Below, in pieces: positions 34,426-43,406 of a stretch of DNA of 64,000 nt. The number at the start of each line of letters is the position of its first letter. The stretch's first letter is position 1. The stretch is from Longispora albida DSM 44784 (GTDB lineage Bacteria; Actinomycetota; Actinomycetes; Mycobacteriales; Micromonosporaceae). The position numbers and the translations under genes are program-made. The notes beneath the pieces were generated by a model that saw only the letters and a list, made by a program, of their open reading frames with translations, was not told the origin of the DNA and ran no database searches. The DNA is taken from assembly GCF_000379825.1 (NCBI RefSeq), contig NZ_KB903814.1, positions 665,151 through 729,150 of the forward strand, in the 5' to 3' direction.

Positions 34426-35955
34426 GTGAGCAGTGCTGATCAGCCCCGGGTGATGGTGTTGTGGTGCCCGGACTGGCCGGTGACCGCGTCTGGCGCCGAC
34501 CCGCACACCCCCGTGGCCGTGCTGGCCGGCAACCAGGTGCTCGCCTGCTCGGAGAGCGCCAGGGCGCAGGGCGTGCGGCGCGGGCTGCGCCGCAGGGAGG
34601 CACAGGGCCGGTGCCCGGAGCTGACCGTGGTGGAGCACGACCCGGCCCGTGACGCCCGGGCCTTCGAGCCGATCGTGGCTGCGGTGGAGGCGATGGCTCC
34701 CGGGGTGGAGGTGCTCCGGCCGGGTGTCTGCGCCTGGCAGGCGCGCGGCCCGGCCAGCTTCCACGGGAGCGAGGCCGCCGCCGCCGAGGCCATCATCGAG
34801 CAGGTGGCCGCCGGTACGGGAGCCGAGGCGCTGGTCGGGATCGCTGACGGGGTGTTCGCGGCCCAGCTCGCCGCGCGCTCCGGGCGGATCATCCCGCCCG
34901 GGCGCAGCGCGGAGTTCCTGGAGCCGGCCGATGTGGGGCTGATCGACCGGCCGGTGCTGGTGGACCTGCTGCGGCGGCTGGGTTTGCGGACGCTGGGCGC
35001 CTTCGCGCGGCTGCCTGCCGGTGACGTGCTGACCCGGTTCGGCACGGACGCCGCCCTGGCGCATGCCCAGGCGGGCGGGCAGGACGAGCGGCGGCTGGCC
35101 ATCCGGGTGCCGCCGGAGGACCTGACGGTCAGCGAGACCTTCGACGAGCCGCTGGCCAGGGTCGACATCGCGGCATTCGCCGCGAAGGCCCTCGCCGCGC
35201 GGCTGCACGAGACCCTGTCGGCGCGCGGGCTCGCCGCGACCCGGCTGGGCGTGGCGGCCAGGATGTCGGGCGGCGAGGAGCTGTACCGGGTGTGGCGGCA
35301 CGACGGCCTGCTGACCGCCGACGCGATCGCCGACCGGGCCCGCTGGCAGCTCGACGGCTGGCTGTCCCGCCGGGGACCGTCCACTCAGGAGGATGAGACC
35401 GGCGGGGTCACCCACCTTTCCCTCGTACCCGACGGGCTGCTCGCCCAGGCCGCCCTCCAGCCCGGCCTGTGGGGTGAGGCCGGCGAGGGGCGGGACCGGG
35501 CGCATCGCGCGGCCAGCCGGGTACAGGGCCTGCTCGGCCCGGAGGCCGTGCTGACCCCGGTGCCGGGCGGCGGGCGTGATCTGGCCGAGCGCGTGCGCTG
35601 GGTGCCGTGGGGCGACGAGCGGGTGCCACTGGCCTCGGCGGACCAGCCGTGGCCGGGCGCGATCCCCGGGCCGTACCCGGCTGCCGTCCTCCCCGAGCCC
35701 GTGCCGGCCCAGGTCCTCGACGCGGCGGGCCGGCCCGTCACGGTCTCCGGCAGGCACGAGCTGAGCGCCCCGCCAGCCCGGGTCGCCGGCGTACCGGTCG
35801 CCGCCTGGGCCGGCCCGTGGCCGGTCGACGCCCGGTGGTGGACGGTCACCGAGGCGAGCCGGCGGGTCAGGTTCCAGGTGGTACTGGCCGACGGGCGCGC
35901 ACTGCTGCTGGTGCTGTCGGGCGGGGGCTGGCGGGTGGAGGCCCGGTATGAATAG
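34426..35955 (+). CDS. imuB: ImuB, catalytically inactive Y-family polymerase of the mutasome
   Basis: A 509-residue Y-family-like protein. The N-terminus reads VMVLWCPDWPV where active polymerases have a metal-binding Asp, and the usual second acidic pair is missing, as expected for ImuB. The helix-hairpin-helix region is visible at GLRTLGAFARLPAGDVLTRFG, and the little-finger part follows. ImuB scaffolds DnaE2 onto the sliding clamp during damage tolerance (known from mycobacteria). GTG at 34426 is the start. dnaE2 begins 12 bases after its stop. Confidence 0.92.
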   Translation: MSSADQPRVMVLWCPDWPVTASGADPHTPVAVLAGNQVLACSESARAQGVRRGLRRREAQGRCPELTVVEHDPARDARAFEPIVAAVEAMAPGVEVLRPGVCAWQARGPASFHGSEAAAAEAIIEQVAAGTGAEALVGIADGVFAAQLAARSGRIIPPGRSAEFLEPADVGLIDRPVLVDLLRRLGLRTLGAFARLPAGDVLTRFGTDAALAHAQAGGQDERRLAIRVPPEDLTVSETFDEPLARVDIAAFAAKALAARLHETLSARGLAATRLGVAARMSGGEELYRVWRHDGLLTADAIADRARWQLDGWLSRRGPSTQEDETGGVTHLSLVPDGLLAQAALQPGLWGEAGEGRDRAHRAASRVQGLLGPEAVLTPVPGGGRDLAERVRWVPWGDERVPLASADQPWPGAIPGPYPAAVLPEPVPAQVLDAAGRPVTVSGRHELSAPPARVAGVPVAAWAGPWPVDARWWTVTEASRRVRFQVVLADGRALLLVLSGGGWRVEARYE

Positions 35956-35967
35956 GAGCCCCCGGCG

Positions 35968-38900
35968 ATGACCGGCTGGGACAGCGGGCACCGGAAGTCG
36001 TGGCCCGAGCTGCGTAAGGAGATGGTCGGGCAGGCCAGCAGCCCACCGCGTCAGCCACCGGTGACCGATGTGCTGGCCGACTGCGGAGACCGCGACGGGT
36101 ATCCGGATCCGCGCTGCGCCGCCCCGCACCCGGCTCCGGTGGCGCTACCCCACTATGCCGAGCTGCACGCGCACACCAACTTCAGCTTCCTCGACGGGGC
36201 CAGCGAGCCGGAGGAACTGGTGGCCGAGGCGCGCCGCCTCCGTCTCGCCGGGCTCGCGATCACCGACCACAATGGACTGTACGGGGTGGCCCGGTTCGCA
36301 GCAGCAGCGCGTGCTGCCGGGCTGGCCACCGTCTTCGGGTCGGAGCTGAGCCTGACGCCCCCGGCCGGGCCGGGCGAGGCAGACCCGGGAGCCGATCACC
36401 TGCTGGTGCTGGCGCGCCATCCCGCCGGGTACCGGGAAATGTCCGCTGTGATCGGGCGCGGGCAGCTCGCCGGCGGCGAGAAAGGCAAGCCGGCCTTTGA
36501 TCTGGAGGAGATCTCGGCGGCGCTGAAAGACCAGGTGCTGGTGCTGACCGGCTGCCGGAAGGGTGCCGTGCGGTCGGCGCTGGAGCGTGACGGCCGGCAG
36601 GCCGCCCGGGACGAGCTGCGGAGGCTGGTCCGGCTGTTCGGCGCGGACAGCGTCGCGGTCGAGCTGATCGACCACGGCCAGCCGCTCGACCGGGAACGCA
36701 ACGACGCCCTCGCCGAGCTGGCCGCCGAGCTGGTCCTGCCGGTGGTCGCGACGAACAACGTCCACTATGCCCGGCCGGGGCAGCACCGGCTGGCCGGGGT
36801 GCTGGCCGCCGTGCGGGCACGCCGTTCGCTGGACGAGATGGACGGCTGGCTGCCGGCCGCCGGAGGCGCGCACCTGCGGTCGGGCAAGGAGATGGCGGCC
36901 CGGTTCGCGCGGTATCCGGACGCGATCCGGCGCAGCGTCACATTCATGTCAGAGCTGTGGTTCGACCTGAAGCTCATCGCCCCGGAACTGCCGTGCATCA
37001 CCGCTGGCGGGCGGGAGAACGAGAGCGCGGTCCTCCGGGAGCTGGCCCTGGAGGGCGCGCGCCGCAGGTACCCGCCGGGCGGGCTCGCGGCGGGCCTGGC
37101 CCAGGTGGAGCGGGAGCTGGCGGTGATCGAGAAGCTCCAGTACCCCGGGTACTTCCTGATCGTGCACGACATCGTGCGGGAGTGCGAGCGGCGGGACATC
37201 TACTGCCAGGGCAGGGGTTCGGCGGCCAACTCCGTGGTCTGCTACGCGCTGGGCATCACGAACGTCGATCCCATCGCCCGCCAGCTGCTGTTCGAGCGTT
37301 TCCTGTCCGCCGACCGGGACGGGCCGCCCGACATCGACGTCGACATCGAGTCAGACCGCCGCGAGGAGATCATCCAGTACGTCTACGGCAGGTACGGCCG
37401 GGAGCACGCCGCCCAGGTCGCCAACGTGATCTCCTACCGGCCCAAGTCGGCGGTCCGCGACGTGGCCAGGGCCTTCGGCTACTCCCCCGGCCAGCAGGAC
37501 GCGTGGAGCAAGCAGCTCAGCCACTGGGGCGAGGCCGGCGAGGCCGACGGCCTGCCCGAGCAGGTGGTCACGTACGCGAACAAGCTGCTGCGCTACCCCC
37601 GCCACCTCGGCATCCACAGTGGAGGGATGGTGATCTGCGACCGTCCGGTGATCGAGGTCGTACCGGTGGAGTGGGCCCGGATGGAGGGCCGGACGGTCAT
37701 CCAGTGGGACAAGGACGACTGCGCGGAGGCGGGGCTGGTCAAGTTCGACCTGCTCGGGCTGGGCATGCTCTCTGCGGTGCACTACGCGGTCGACCTGGTC
37801 AGCGAGCACCACGGTGTGACGATCGACCGGGCCACGCTGCCGGAGGACGATCCCGAGGTGTACGACATGCTCTGCCGGGCTGACGCCGTCGGGGTGTTCC
37901 AGGTGGAGAGCCGGGCCCAGCTGGCCACGCTCCCCCGGCTGCGGCCCCGGACGTTCTACGACCTCGTCGTCGAGATCGCGCTGATCCGGCCGGGCCCGAT
38001 CCAGGGCGGCTCCGTGCACCCGTACATCCGCCGCCGCAACGACGAGGAACCGGTCGAGTACCCGCATCCGTCCGTCAGGGAGGTACTGAAGCGGACCTAC
38101 GGCGTGCCGCTGTTCCAGGAGCAGCTGATGCAGATGGCCATCGCGCTGGCTGGCTTCACGCCCGACCTGGCCGACCAGCTGCGGCGGGCGATGGGCTCCA
38201 AGCGGTCGCTGGAACGGATGGAACGCCTCCGGGAACGGTTCTTCGCCGGCATGGCTGGCAACGGGATCGTGGGCGAGGAAGCCGGGAAGATCTACGGCCA
38301 GCTCGCCGCGTTCGCCAACTACGGCTTCCCGGAGAGCCACGCCATCAGCTTCGCGCACCTGACCTATGTCAGCTCGTACCTCAAGCGGTACTACCCGGCA
38401 GCGTTCCTCGCCGCGCTGCTGCGCGCCCAGCCGATGGGCTTCTACTCGGTGCAGAGCCTGACGGAGGACGCGCGCAGGCACGGGGTGCGGGTCGGGCGGC
38501 CGGACATCAACAGGAGCGGGGTGCACGCCACCCTGGAAGGTCGCGGGTTCCCGCCGGCCGCGAAGGGCGCGCCGCCGGAGAAGTGGGGCAGGGGCGGGCC
38601 TGCCGTCCGGCTCGGGCTGGCCGCCGTGCGGGGCATCGGCGAGGAACTCGCGGGGCGGATCGTGGCCGGGCAGCCGTACCAGGACATGGCCGACGTGTCC
38701 CGCAGGTGCGAACTGACCACGGCACAGCTCGAATCACTGTCCACCGCGGACGCTTTCGGATGCTTCGGCCTGAGCCGCCGGGAGGCGTTGTGGGCCGCGG
38801 GGGCTGCCGCGCAGGAGCGCGCGGATCGGCTGCCAGGAACCATTTCCGGTACCCGGGCCCCGATGCTCCCCGGCATGGCGGACGTCGAGCTGGCCGGGGC

Positions 38901-39291
38901 GGACATCTGGGCGACCGGACTGTCCCCGGACAGCCACCCGGTGCAGTTCGCCCGGGCCGGGCTGACCCGGCTGGGCGCGGCACCGATCGCCGCGCTCGCC
39001 GGGATGCCGGACAAGGCGCACGGGGTACTCGTCGGCGGGATCGTCACCCACCGGCAGCGCCCGCAGACCGCCGGCGGGGTCACCTTCCTGAACCTGGAAG
39101 ACGAGACCGGCATGCTGAACGTGGTGTGCACACAGGGCCTCTGGTCCCGGTACCGGGTGATCGCCCGGTCGAGCGCCGCCCTGCTGGTCCGCGGCCGGCT
39201 CACCAACGCGAACGGGGTGGTCAGCCTGCACGCCGACAAGCTGTCCCCGCTGCCGGTACCGATCCGCACGGGCAGCCGCGACTTCCGCTGA
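35968..39291 (+). CDS. dnaE2: Error-prone DNA polymerase DnaE2
   Basis: A 1107-residue C-family polymerase. The PHP domain starts near residue 60 (YAELHAHTNFSFLDGASEPEEL, AITDHNGLYG). The catalytic acidic motif is PPDIDVDIESDRREE and the third Asp lies in GLVKFDLLGLGML. A helix-hairpin-helix region and an OB fold (GVLVGGIVTHRQRPQ) come at the end. With ImuB and ImuA' it carries out induced mutagenesis (known). ATG at 35968 follows AGGAG. Confidence 0.95.
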   Translation: MTGWDSGHRKSWPELRKEMVGQASSPPRQPPVTDVLADCGDRDGYPDPRCAAPHPAPVALPHYAELHAHTNFSFLDGASEPEELVAEARRLRLAGLAITDHNGLYGVARFAAAARAAGLATVFGSELSLTPPAGPGEADPGADHLLVLARHPAGYREMSAVIGRGQLAGGEKGKPAFDLEEISAALKDQVLVLTGCRKGAVRSALERDGRQAARDELRRLVRLFGADSVAVELIDHGQPLDRERNDALAELAAELVLPVVATNNVHYARPGQHRLAGVLAAVRARRSLDEMDGWLPAAGGAHLRSGKEMAARFARYPDAIRRSVTFMSELWFDLKLIAPELPCITAGGRENESAVLRELALEGARRRYPPGGLAAGLAQVERELAVIEKLQYPGYFLIVHDIVRECERRDIYCQGRGSAANSVVCYALGITNVDPIARQLLFERFLSADRDGPPDIDVDIESDRREEIIQYVYGRYGREHAAQVANVISYRPKSAVRDVARAFGYSPGQQDAWSKQLSHWGEAGEADGLPEQVVTYANKLLRYPRHLGIHSGGMVICDRPVIEVVPVEWARMEGRTVIQWDKDDCAEAGLVKFDLLGLGMLSAVHYAVDLVSEHHGVTIDRATLPEDDPEVYDMLCRADAVGVFQVESRAQLATLPRLRPRTFYDLVVEIALIRPGPIQGGSVHPYIRRRNDEEPVEYPHPSVREVLKRTYGVPLFQEQLMQMAIALAGFTPDLADQLRRAMGSKRSLERMERLRERFFAGMAGNGIVGEEAGKIYGQLAAFANYGFPESHAISFAHLTYVSSYLKRYYPAAFLAALLRAQPMGFYSVQSLTEDARRHGVRVGRPDINRSGVHATLEGRGFPPAAKGAPPEKWGRGGPAVRLGLAAVRGIGEELAGRIVAGQPYQDMADVSRRCELTTAQLESLSTADAFGCFGLSRREALWAAGAAAQERADRLPGTISGTRAPMLPGMADVELAGADIWATGLSPDSHPVQFARAGLTRLGAAPIAALAGMPDKAHGVLVGGIVTHRQRPQTAGGVTFLNLEDETGMLNVVCTQGLWSRYRVIARSSAALLVRGRLTNANGVVSLHADKLSPLPVPIRTGSRDFR

Positions 39292-39292
39292 T

Positions 39293-39306
39293 TACTGTGG
39301 CTGACA
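39293..39306 (+). promoter_or_regulatory. -10 TACTGT next to the NAT start
   Basis: TACTGT (39293-39298) ends seven bases before the ATG at 39306, directly after the dnaE2 stop, so the acetyltransferase may have its own leaderless promoter. Confidence 0.4.
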
Positions 39307-40100
39307 TGTGGGGCATCGAGGAACTGGACCTGGCGGAGTACCTGAACAGGGTCGGCGTGGACGCGTCCCAGGCGAGCCTGCACCGGCTGCACCGGGCGCA
39401 CACCGGCGCGATCCCCTTCGAGAACATCGACGTGTACCTGGGCAAGGGCGCGCCACTCGACCTGCCGTCGATCCAGGCCAAGCTCACCGGCCGTCAGCGC
39501 GGCGGGTACTGCTACGAGCACGCGCTGCTCTTCGCCGCGGCCCTGGAACGCCTCGGCTTCAGCGTGACCCGTCAGCTCGCCAGGATCCGGATGGGGTCGG
39601 AGCAGGTCAGGGCTCGCACGCACGGCATGCTGCTCGTCGAGTCGGAAGGCAGCCGGTGGCTGGCCGACGTCGGCTTCGGCGGCGAGGGGCTGCTGGAGCC
39701 GATCCGGTTCGCGGACGGTGCGACGGTGACGGTAGGCGCGTGGACGTGGCGCCTCGTCGTCCAGAGTGGACGCACCTGGGTACTCCAGTCCCTGCACGCC
39801 GACGGCTGGTTCGACCTGTACTCCTTCCAGGAGGAGGACACCTACCCGGCCGACTACACCGCCGCCAACCACGTCACGTCGACGCTGCCCACCTCGCCCT
39901 TCGTCACCCAGGCCATCGCACAGCGGACCGCCCCGGACATCCGGCACACCCTCCGCAACGGCGAGCTGACCGTCAGCACCGCCACTGGCGTGGAGTCCCG
40001 GGTGGCGACCCCCGCCGAGGTACCGGCGATCCTGGCGGACGTCTTCGGCATCCACCTCACGGAAACCGAGGCCAAGGAGGTCGCGGCGCTAGCCGGATGA
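39306..40100 (+). CDS. nat: Arylamine N-acetyltransferase
   Basis: A 264-residue NAT-family enzyme that transfers acetyl from CoA to arylamines or related metabolites. The catalytic triad is visible: Cys in RGGYCYEH near residue 71, His in RTHGMLLV near 110 and Asp in WLADVGFGG near 125. IPFENIDVYLG is another family signature. Its 3' end overlaps that of the convergent CGNR gene by 12 bases. Confidence 0.92.
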   Translation: MWGIEELDLAEYLNRVGVDASQASLHRLHRAHTGAIPFENIDVYLGKGAPLDLPSIQAKLTGRQRGGYCYEHALLFAAALERLGFSVTRQLARIRMGSEQVRARTHGMLLVESEGSRWLADVGFGGEGLLEPIRFADGATVTVGAWTWRLVVQSGRTWVLQSLHADGWFDLYSFQEEDTYPADYTAANHVTSTLPTSPFVTQAIAQRTAPDIRHTLRNGELTVSTATGVESRVATPAEVPAILADVFGIHLTETEAKEVAALAG

Positions 40101-40673
40101 TTCCCGGAGCCGCATGCGGTACGCCCGGTTCTTGCTGCGGGCGCCGCACAGCCGCATCGTGCACCACCGGCTCGACCCGTTGCGGGACTGGTCGTAGAAC
40201 ACCCACCGGCAGCTGTGGGCCTCGCATGCCTTGAGCCGCGCGGCGGTACCGTCCGCGTGGCCGGCCGCCAGCGCGCCGAGCATCGCGGCGAGCGCGCCGG
40301 GCAGGCCGTCAGCCACCGGTTCCAGTGCTGCGCCCTCCTCGGACAGGTTCACGTGGAGGGGCAGGTCGCGGCTGGCTTCGTTCAGGTACGCGCGGCCGCG
40401 GGCCCGGGTCTCCCCCGCGTCTTCTGCTCCGACCGCGCACGCGTCGCGGAGCGCCTCACGGAAGGTGATCGCACGCTCCACATCGGACTGCCCGAGCGGG
40501 GCGGCGGCGGGGTGGCCATGGTCGGCGAGCCAGCCAGCCAGGCCTTCGGGCGTGTCGAGCACGTCCCAGCCGCCCTCGAAATCAGTGCTGTTGCAGAAGT
40601 CCTGCACCAGGCGCAGGCCTCCCGGGGCCGGGCGGCGGGCTTCGGGTTCGGCTTCGGCGGGGGTCTCGGTCAC
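40089..40673 (-). CDS. CGNR zinc-finger (ABATE-type) regulator
   Basis: A 194-residue protein. The N-terminal ABATE-like domain (LVQDFCNSTDFEGG...) is followed by the C-terminal CGNR zinc finger (RWVFYDQSRNGSSRWCTMRLCGARSK), a likely DNA-binding module. These proteins are putative stress-responsive regulators (family knowledge). GTG at 40673 lies seven bases after TATAGT on the minus strand. Frames upstream of this GTG run into the MFS gene on the other strand and are spurious. Confidence 0.85.
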   Translation of the reverse strand: MTETPAEAEPEARRPAPGGLRLVQDFCNSTDFEGGWDVLDTPEGLAGWLADHGHPAAAPLGQSDVERAITFREALRDACAVGAEDAGETRARGRAYLNEASRDLPLHVNLSEEGAALEPVADGLPGALAAMLGALAAGHADGTAARLKACEAHSCRWVFYDQSRNGSSRWCTMRLCGARSKNRAYRMRLRESSG

Positions 40674-40680
40674 GGATACC

Positions 40681-40736
40681 ACTATAAGCAGTTGACTGGC
40701 ATCGCAAGTTGATGTTGAATCTCCTCCGATGCCAGT
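40681..40736. promoter_or_regulatory. Inverted repeat between the CGNR regulator and MFS genes
   Basis: ACTGGCATCG (40695-40704) and CGATGCCAGT (40727-40736) are perfect inverted copies, the second covering the MFS start codon. The minus-strand -10 of the CGNR gene (TATAGT, 40686-40681) is adjacent. A repressor bound here could block both genes. Confidence 0.55.
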
Positions 40737-41985
40737 GAACACGTTACGGAGGTCTCGCGCTGAAGCCGAGGCCGCCCGCCTTCCCGCCGGGTTCGGGCTG
40801 CTCTGGTCCGGCCAGGCAGCCAGCGAGCTGGGCACGGCCGTCAGCGGCCTCGCCCTCCCGCTCGTCGCGGCCGTCCTGCTGGGCGGCAGCCCCGTGCAGG
40901 TCGGCTGGCTGACCGCAGCCGCGGTCCTGCCCTGGCTGGTCTCCCTGCCCGTCGGGGTGTGGGTCGACCGGCTGCCCGTCAAGCCGATCCTGATCGGCGC
41001 CGAGCTGCTCCGCGCCGCCGCGACCTGCGCGATCCCCCTCGCCTGGGCGCTGGACGCCCTGAGCTTCCCCCTGCTGTACACGGTCGCGGCCGTCCTCGGC
41101 GCCGGCCAGGTCCTCTTCGACACCGCCTGGGGCAGTGCCCTGCCGCGCATGGTCGGCCGGGCCGCCCTCGTCACCGCGCACAGCCGCCTGGAGACCACCC
41201 GCTCGGCCACCTCGATCGGCGGGCCCGGCCTGGCCGGCGTGCTGGTCCGCTTCGCGGGTGCCGCCCCGGCACTGCTGTTCGACGCGGCGACCTTCCTGGT
41301 CAGCGCGTTCACGGTGGCCAGGGGGCTGCCTTCGCTGCCGGCTGATCCCGGTACACGGAAAGAACCGGTCGGCGCGGCGATCAGAGCCGGGATCCGGATG
41401 GTCTTCCGGCAGCCTGCCCTGCGTGCCCTGGCCATGCAGGCCGCGACGTGGAACATGGTGTCCGGCGCGTCGCAGACGCTGTTCGTCCTGTACGCCCTGC
41501 GGGTCCTCGGGCTCGACGCCGGGCAGATCGGGCTGCTGTTCATGGTCGGCGGCGCGGGTGCCGTGCTCGGCGGGCTGGCCACTCCGGCCCTGCTGCGCCG
41601 GTTCGCCTTCGGCCGGATCTACATCCTCATGGTGCTGGCCGCCTGCGCCGGGATGCTGCTCTACGCCGGCTCGATCCCGGCCGTGGCGGCGGGCCAGTTC
41701 CTGGTCGGGATCGGCATCGCCGTCACCAGGGTGCAGGCTGTCGCGCTGCGGCAGAGCCTGACCCCGGCCGGGCTGCTGGCCAGGACCCTCGTCACGTACC
41801 GGCTGATCTCGCTCGGCACGATCCCGCTCGGCGGCGTGCTGGGCGGGCTGGCCGGTGAGGCCATCGGCCTGCGCGAGGCGGTACTCGGCTGCGGCCTGCT
41901 CGCCTGCCTCGCCGTGCTCCCCCTCGTGTTCTCCCCCATCCGTGGTATGCGTACCCTGCCAGCCACCTCCGAAGAAGGAAACTGA
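40729..41985 (+). CDS. MFS transporter
   Basis: A 418-residue major facilitator with about 12 transmembrane helices. LPVGVWVDRLPVKPILIGAE is the MFS motif A loop between helices 2 and 3. The pattern (WSGQAASELGTAVSGLALPL, TTRSATSIGGPGLAGVLV) matches the MFS group with macrolide-type exporters (MefA-like/enterobactin exporter-like). Probably exports a small molecule. The ATG at 40729 has no good ribosome site and lies within the inverted repeat. Confidence 0.88.
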   Translation: MPVNTLRRSRAEAEAARLPAGFGLLWSGQAASELGTAVSGLALPLVAAVLLGGSPVQVGWLTAAAVLPWLVSLPVGVWVDRLPVKPILIGAELLRAAATCAIPLAWALDALSFPLLYTVAAVLGAGQVLFDTAWGSALPRMVGRAALVTAHSRLETTRSATSIGGPGLAGVLVRFAGAAPALLFDAATFLVSAFTVARGLPSLPADPGTRKEPVGAAIRAGIRMVFRQPALRALAMQAATWNMVSGASQTLFVLYALRVLGLDAGQIGLLFMVGGAGAVLGGLATPALLRRFAFGRIYILMVLAACAGMLLYAGSIPAVAAGQFLVGIGIAVTRVQAVALRQSLTPAGLLARTLVTYRLISLGTIPLGGVLGGLAGEAIGLREAVLGCGLLACLAVLPLVFSPIRGMRTLPATSEEGN

Positions 41986-41987
41986 TC

Positions 41988-42932
41988 TTGACTGTTGTGA
42001 TCCGCCCCGCCCAGCCGTCCGAACTGCCCGCCCTCACCACCTACCCCGGTGACGACGAGCGCAACGCCTCCACCGCCGCGTACCTGGAGCAGCTCTTCAC
42101 CACCGGCTGCAGCCGCCCCGAGTGGTGCCTGGTCGCGGAACGTGACGGCACCCTGATCGGCAACATCGTGCTGTGGGCTGTGCCCGGCCGCGACGTGCCC
42201 TCCGACTTCGTCCTCTTCGAACCGTCCGACGCCGGGACCGGGGCCGCGCTGCTGGCCGAGGCCGGCCGGTTCGCCGCCGGGCTCGGGGCCGGCCGCCAGG
42301 CCCACGTGCTGGACATCCCGGCGGGCGCGCCGCAGTACCAGCGCGATCCGCAGCTGCGGCAGAGCCTGCTGGCCGAGGCCGGGTTCACGATGGACCGCGA
42401 CGGCCGCCGGTTCGTCTGGGAGGCCGGCCGGGACGCGATGCCGGCCCAGGACGACCGGCTGACCTGGCGCTCGCTGGCCGAGCTGGGGCCGGAGCCGTTC
42501 GTCGACCTGCTGGCGGAGCTGCTCTCCGACACCAAGGACTCGATCATGGGTGCCGAGGTCGCCGAGCTCGGGATCCGCGGGGCCGCCGAGCTGAACTTCC
42601 GTGAGATGACCGAGATGGAGCACGAGCCGCACTGGTTCGAGATCGGCTACGAGGCCGATGGCACGCCGGTCGCGCTGAGCCTGCCGGCCCGTAACCCGGG
42701 TTCGGCCGTCATCGGCCTGGTCGGCGTCGCCCCCGCCGGGCGCGGCAAGGGCTACTCGACCTCGATCGTCGCCCGGGGCACGAAGATCCTCACCGAGGCT
42801 GGCGCGACGGAGATCCGCGGCGACTGCGACGACGCGAACATCGGCATGTTCAAGGGCTTCCTCAAGGCCAGCTACCGCAACTACACCGACCGCAAGATGT
42901 TCAGCCGCGCACTGGGCCAGGAAGTCACCTAG
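41988..42932 (+). CDS. GNAT-family acetyltransferase, two-domain
   Basis: A 314-residue protein with two GNAT-like halves. The N-terminal half is degenerate; the C-terminal half has LVGVAPAGRGKGYSTSIVARGTKIL (the acetyl-CoA loop) and DDANIGMFKGFLKASY as motif B. It begins with TTG at 41988, with AAGGA eight bases before, and only two bases after the MFS stop, so the two genes are probably cotranscribed. Substrate unknown. Confidence 0.82.
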   Translation: MTVVIRPAQPSELPALTTYPGDDERNASTAAYLEQLFTTGCSRPEWCLVAERDGTLIGNIVLWAVPGRDVPSDFVLFEPSDAGTGAALLAEAGRFAAGLGAGRQAHVLDIPAGAPQYQRDPQLRQSLLAEAGFTMDRDGRRFVWEAGRDAMPAQDDRLTWRSLAELGPEPFVDLLAELLSDTKDSIMGAEVAELGIRGAAELNFREMTEMEHEPHWFEIGYEADGTPVALSLPARNPGSAVIGLVGVAPAGRGKGYSTSIVARGTKILTEAGATEIRGDCDDANIGMFKGFLKASYRNYTDRKMFSRALGQEVT

Positions 42933-42974
42933 AGAGCCTCTGACTGAGGGGAACGTTTCGCCTAGCTCTGGCCG

Positions 42975-43361
42975 GTGCGGCAGGGCAGGCCCTGGTCGTA
43001 TCTGCTGTTCGGCGCCACCGGCATCCCGGTCACCGGCGGCACGCTCCTGGCCCTGGCGGTGCTGCTGCTCGCCGGGGCCGGGGCGGTGCTGGCCGCCTCG
43101 CGGGGCGCTGGCGGGGCCCCGGCCCGGCTGGGTGCACTGGTGTTCGCGCTCGGGATGCTCGCCAGGGCACTGACCGGCATCGGCTGGGCTGCCGGTCTGG
43201 GATTCACTCCTGGCGCGCCGTGCTCCTGGCTCAACCTGCTGGTGTACCTGCCGGTCTGCCTGGCGACCGGGGCTGCCGCGCTGGCCGTGTCGCGTTGTCC
43301 GCGCTGGCTGGCGGTCACGGCAGCCCTCCCGGCCGGGGTGCTGCTGTGGGCCTCGGCATGA
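42975..43361 (+). CDS. Small four-helix membrane protein, unknown
   Basis: A 128-residue very hydrophobic protein with four predicted transmembrane helices separated by short Arg/Gly loops (ASRGAGGAPARLG, GFTPGAPCSW, SRCPRW). I do not recognise the family. GTG at 42975 is the only convincing start; the preceding 42 bases lack a clear ribosome site. Confidence 0.55.
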   Translation: MRQGRPWSYLLFGATGIPVTGGTLLALAVLLLAGAGAVLAASRGAGGAPARLGALVFALGMLARALTGIGWAAGLGFTPGAPCSWLNLLVYLPVCLATGAAALAVSRCPRWLAVTAALPAGVLLWASA

Positions 43362-43406
43362 CCGGCGGCGCGAATAAACCCGGAGTGGCCGGTGTTGGCC
43401 CCAGGT

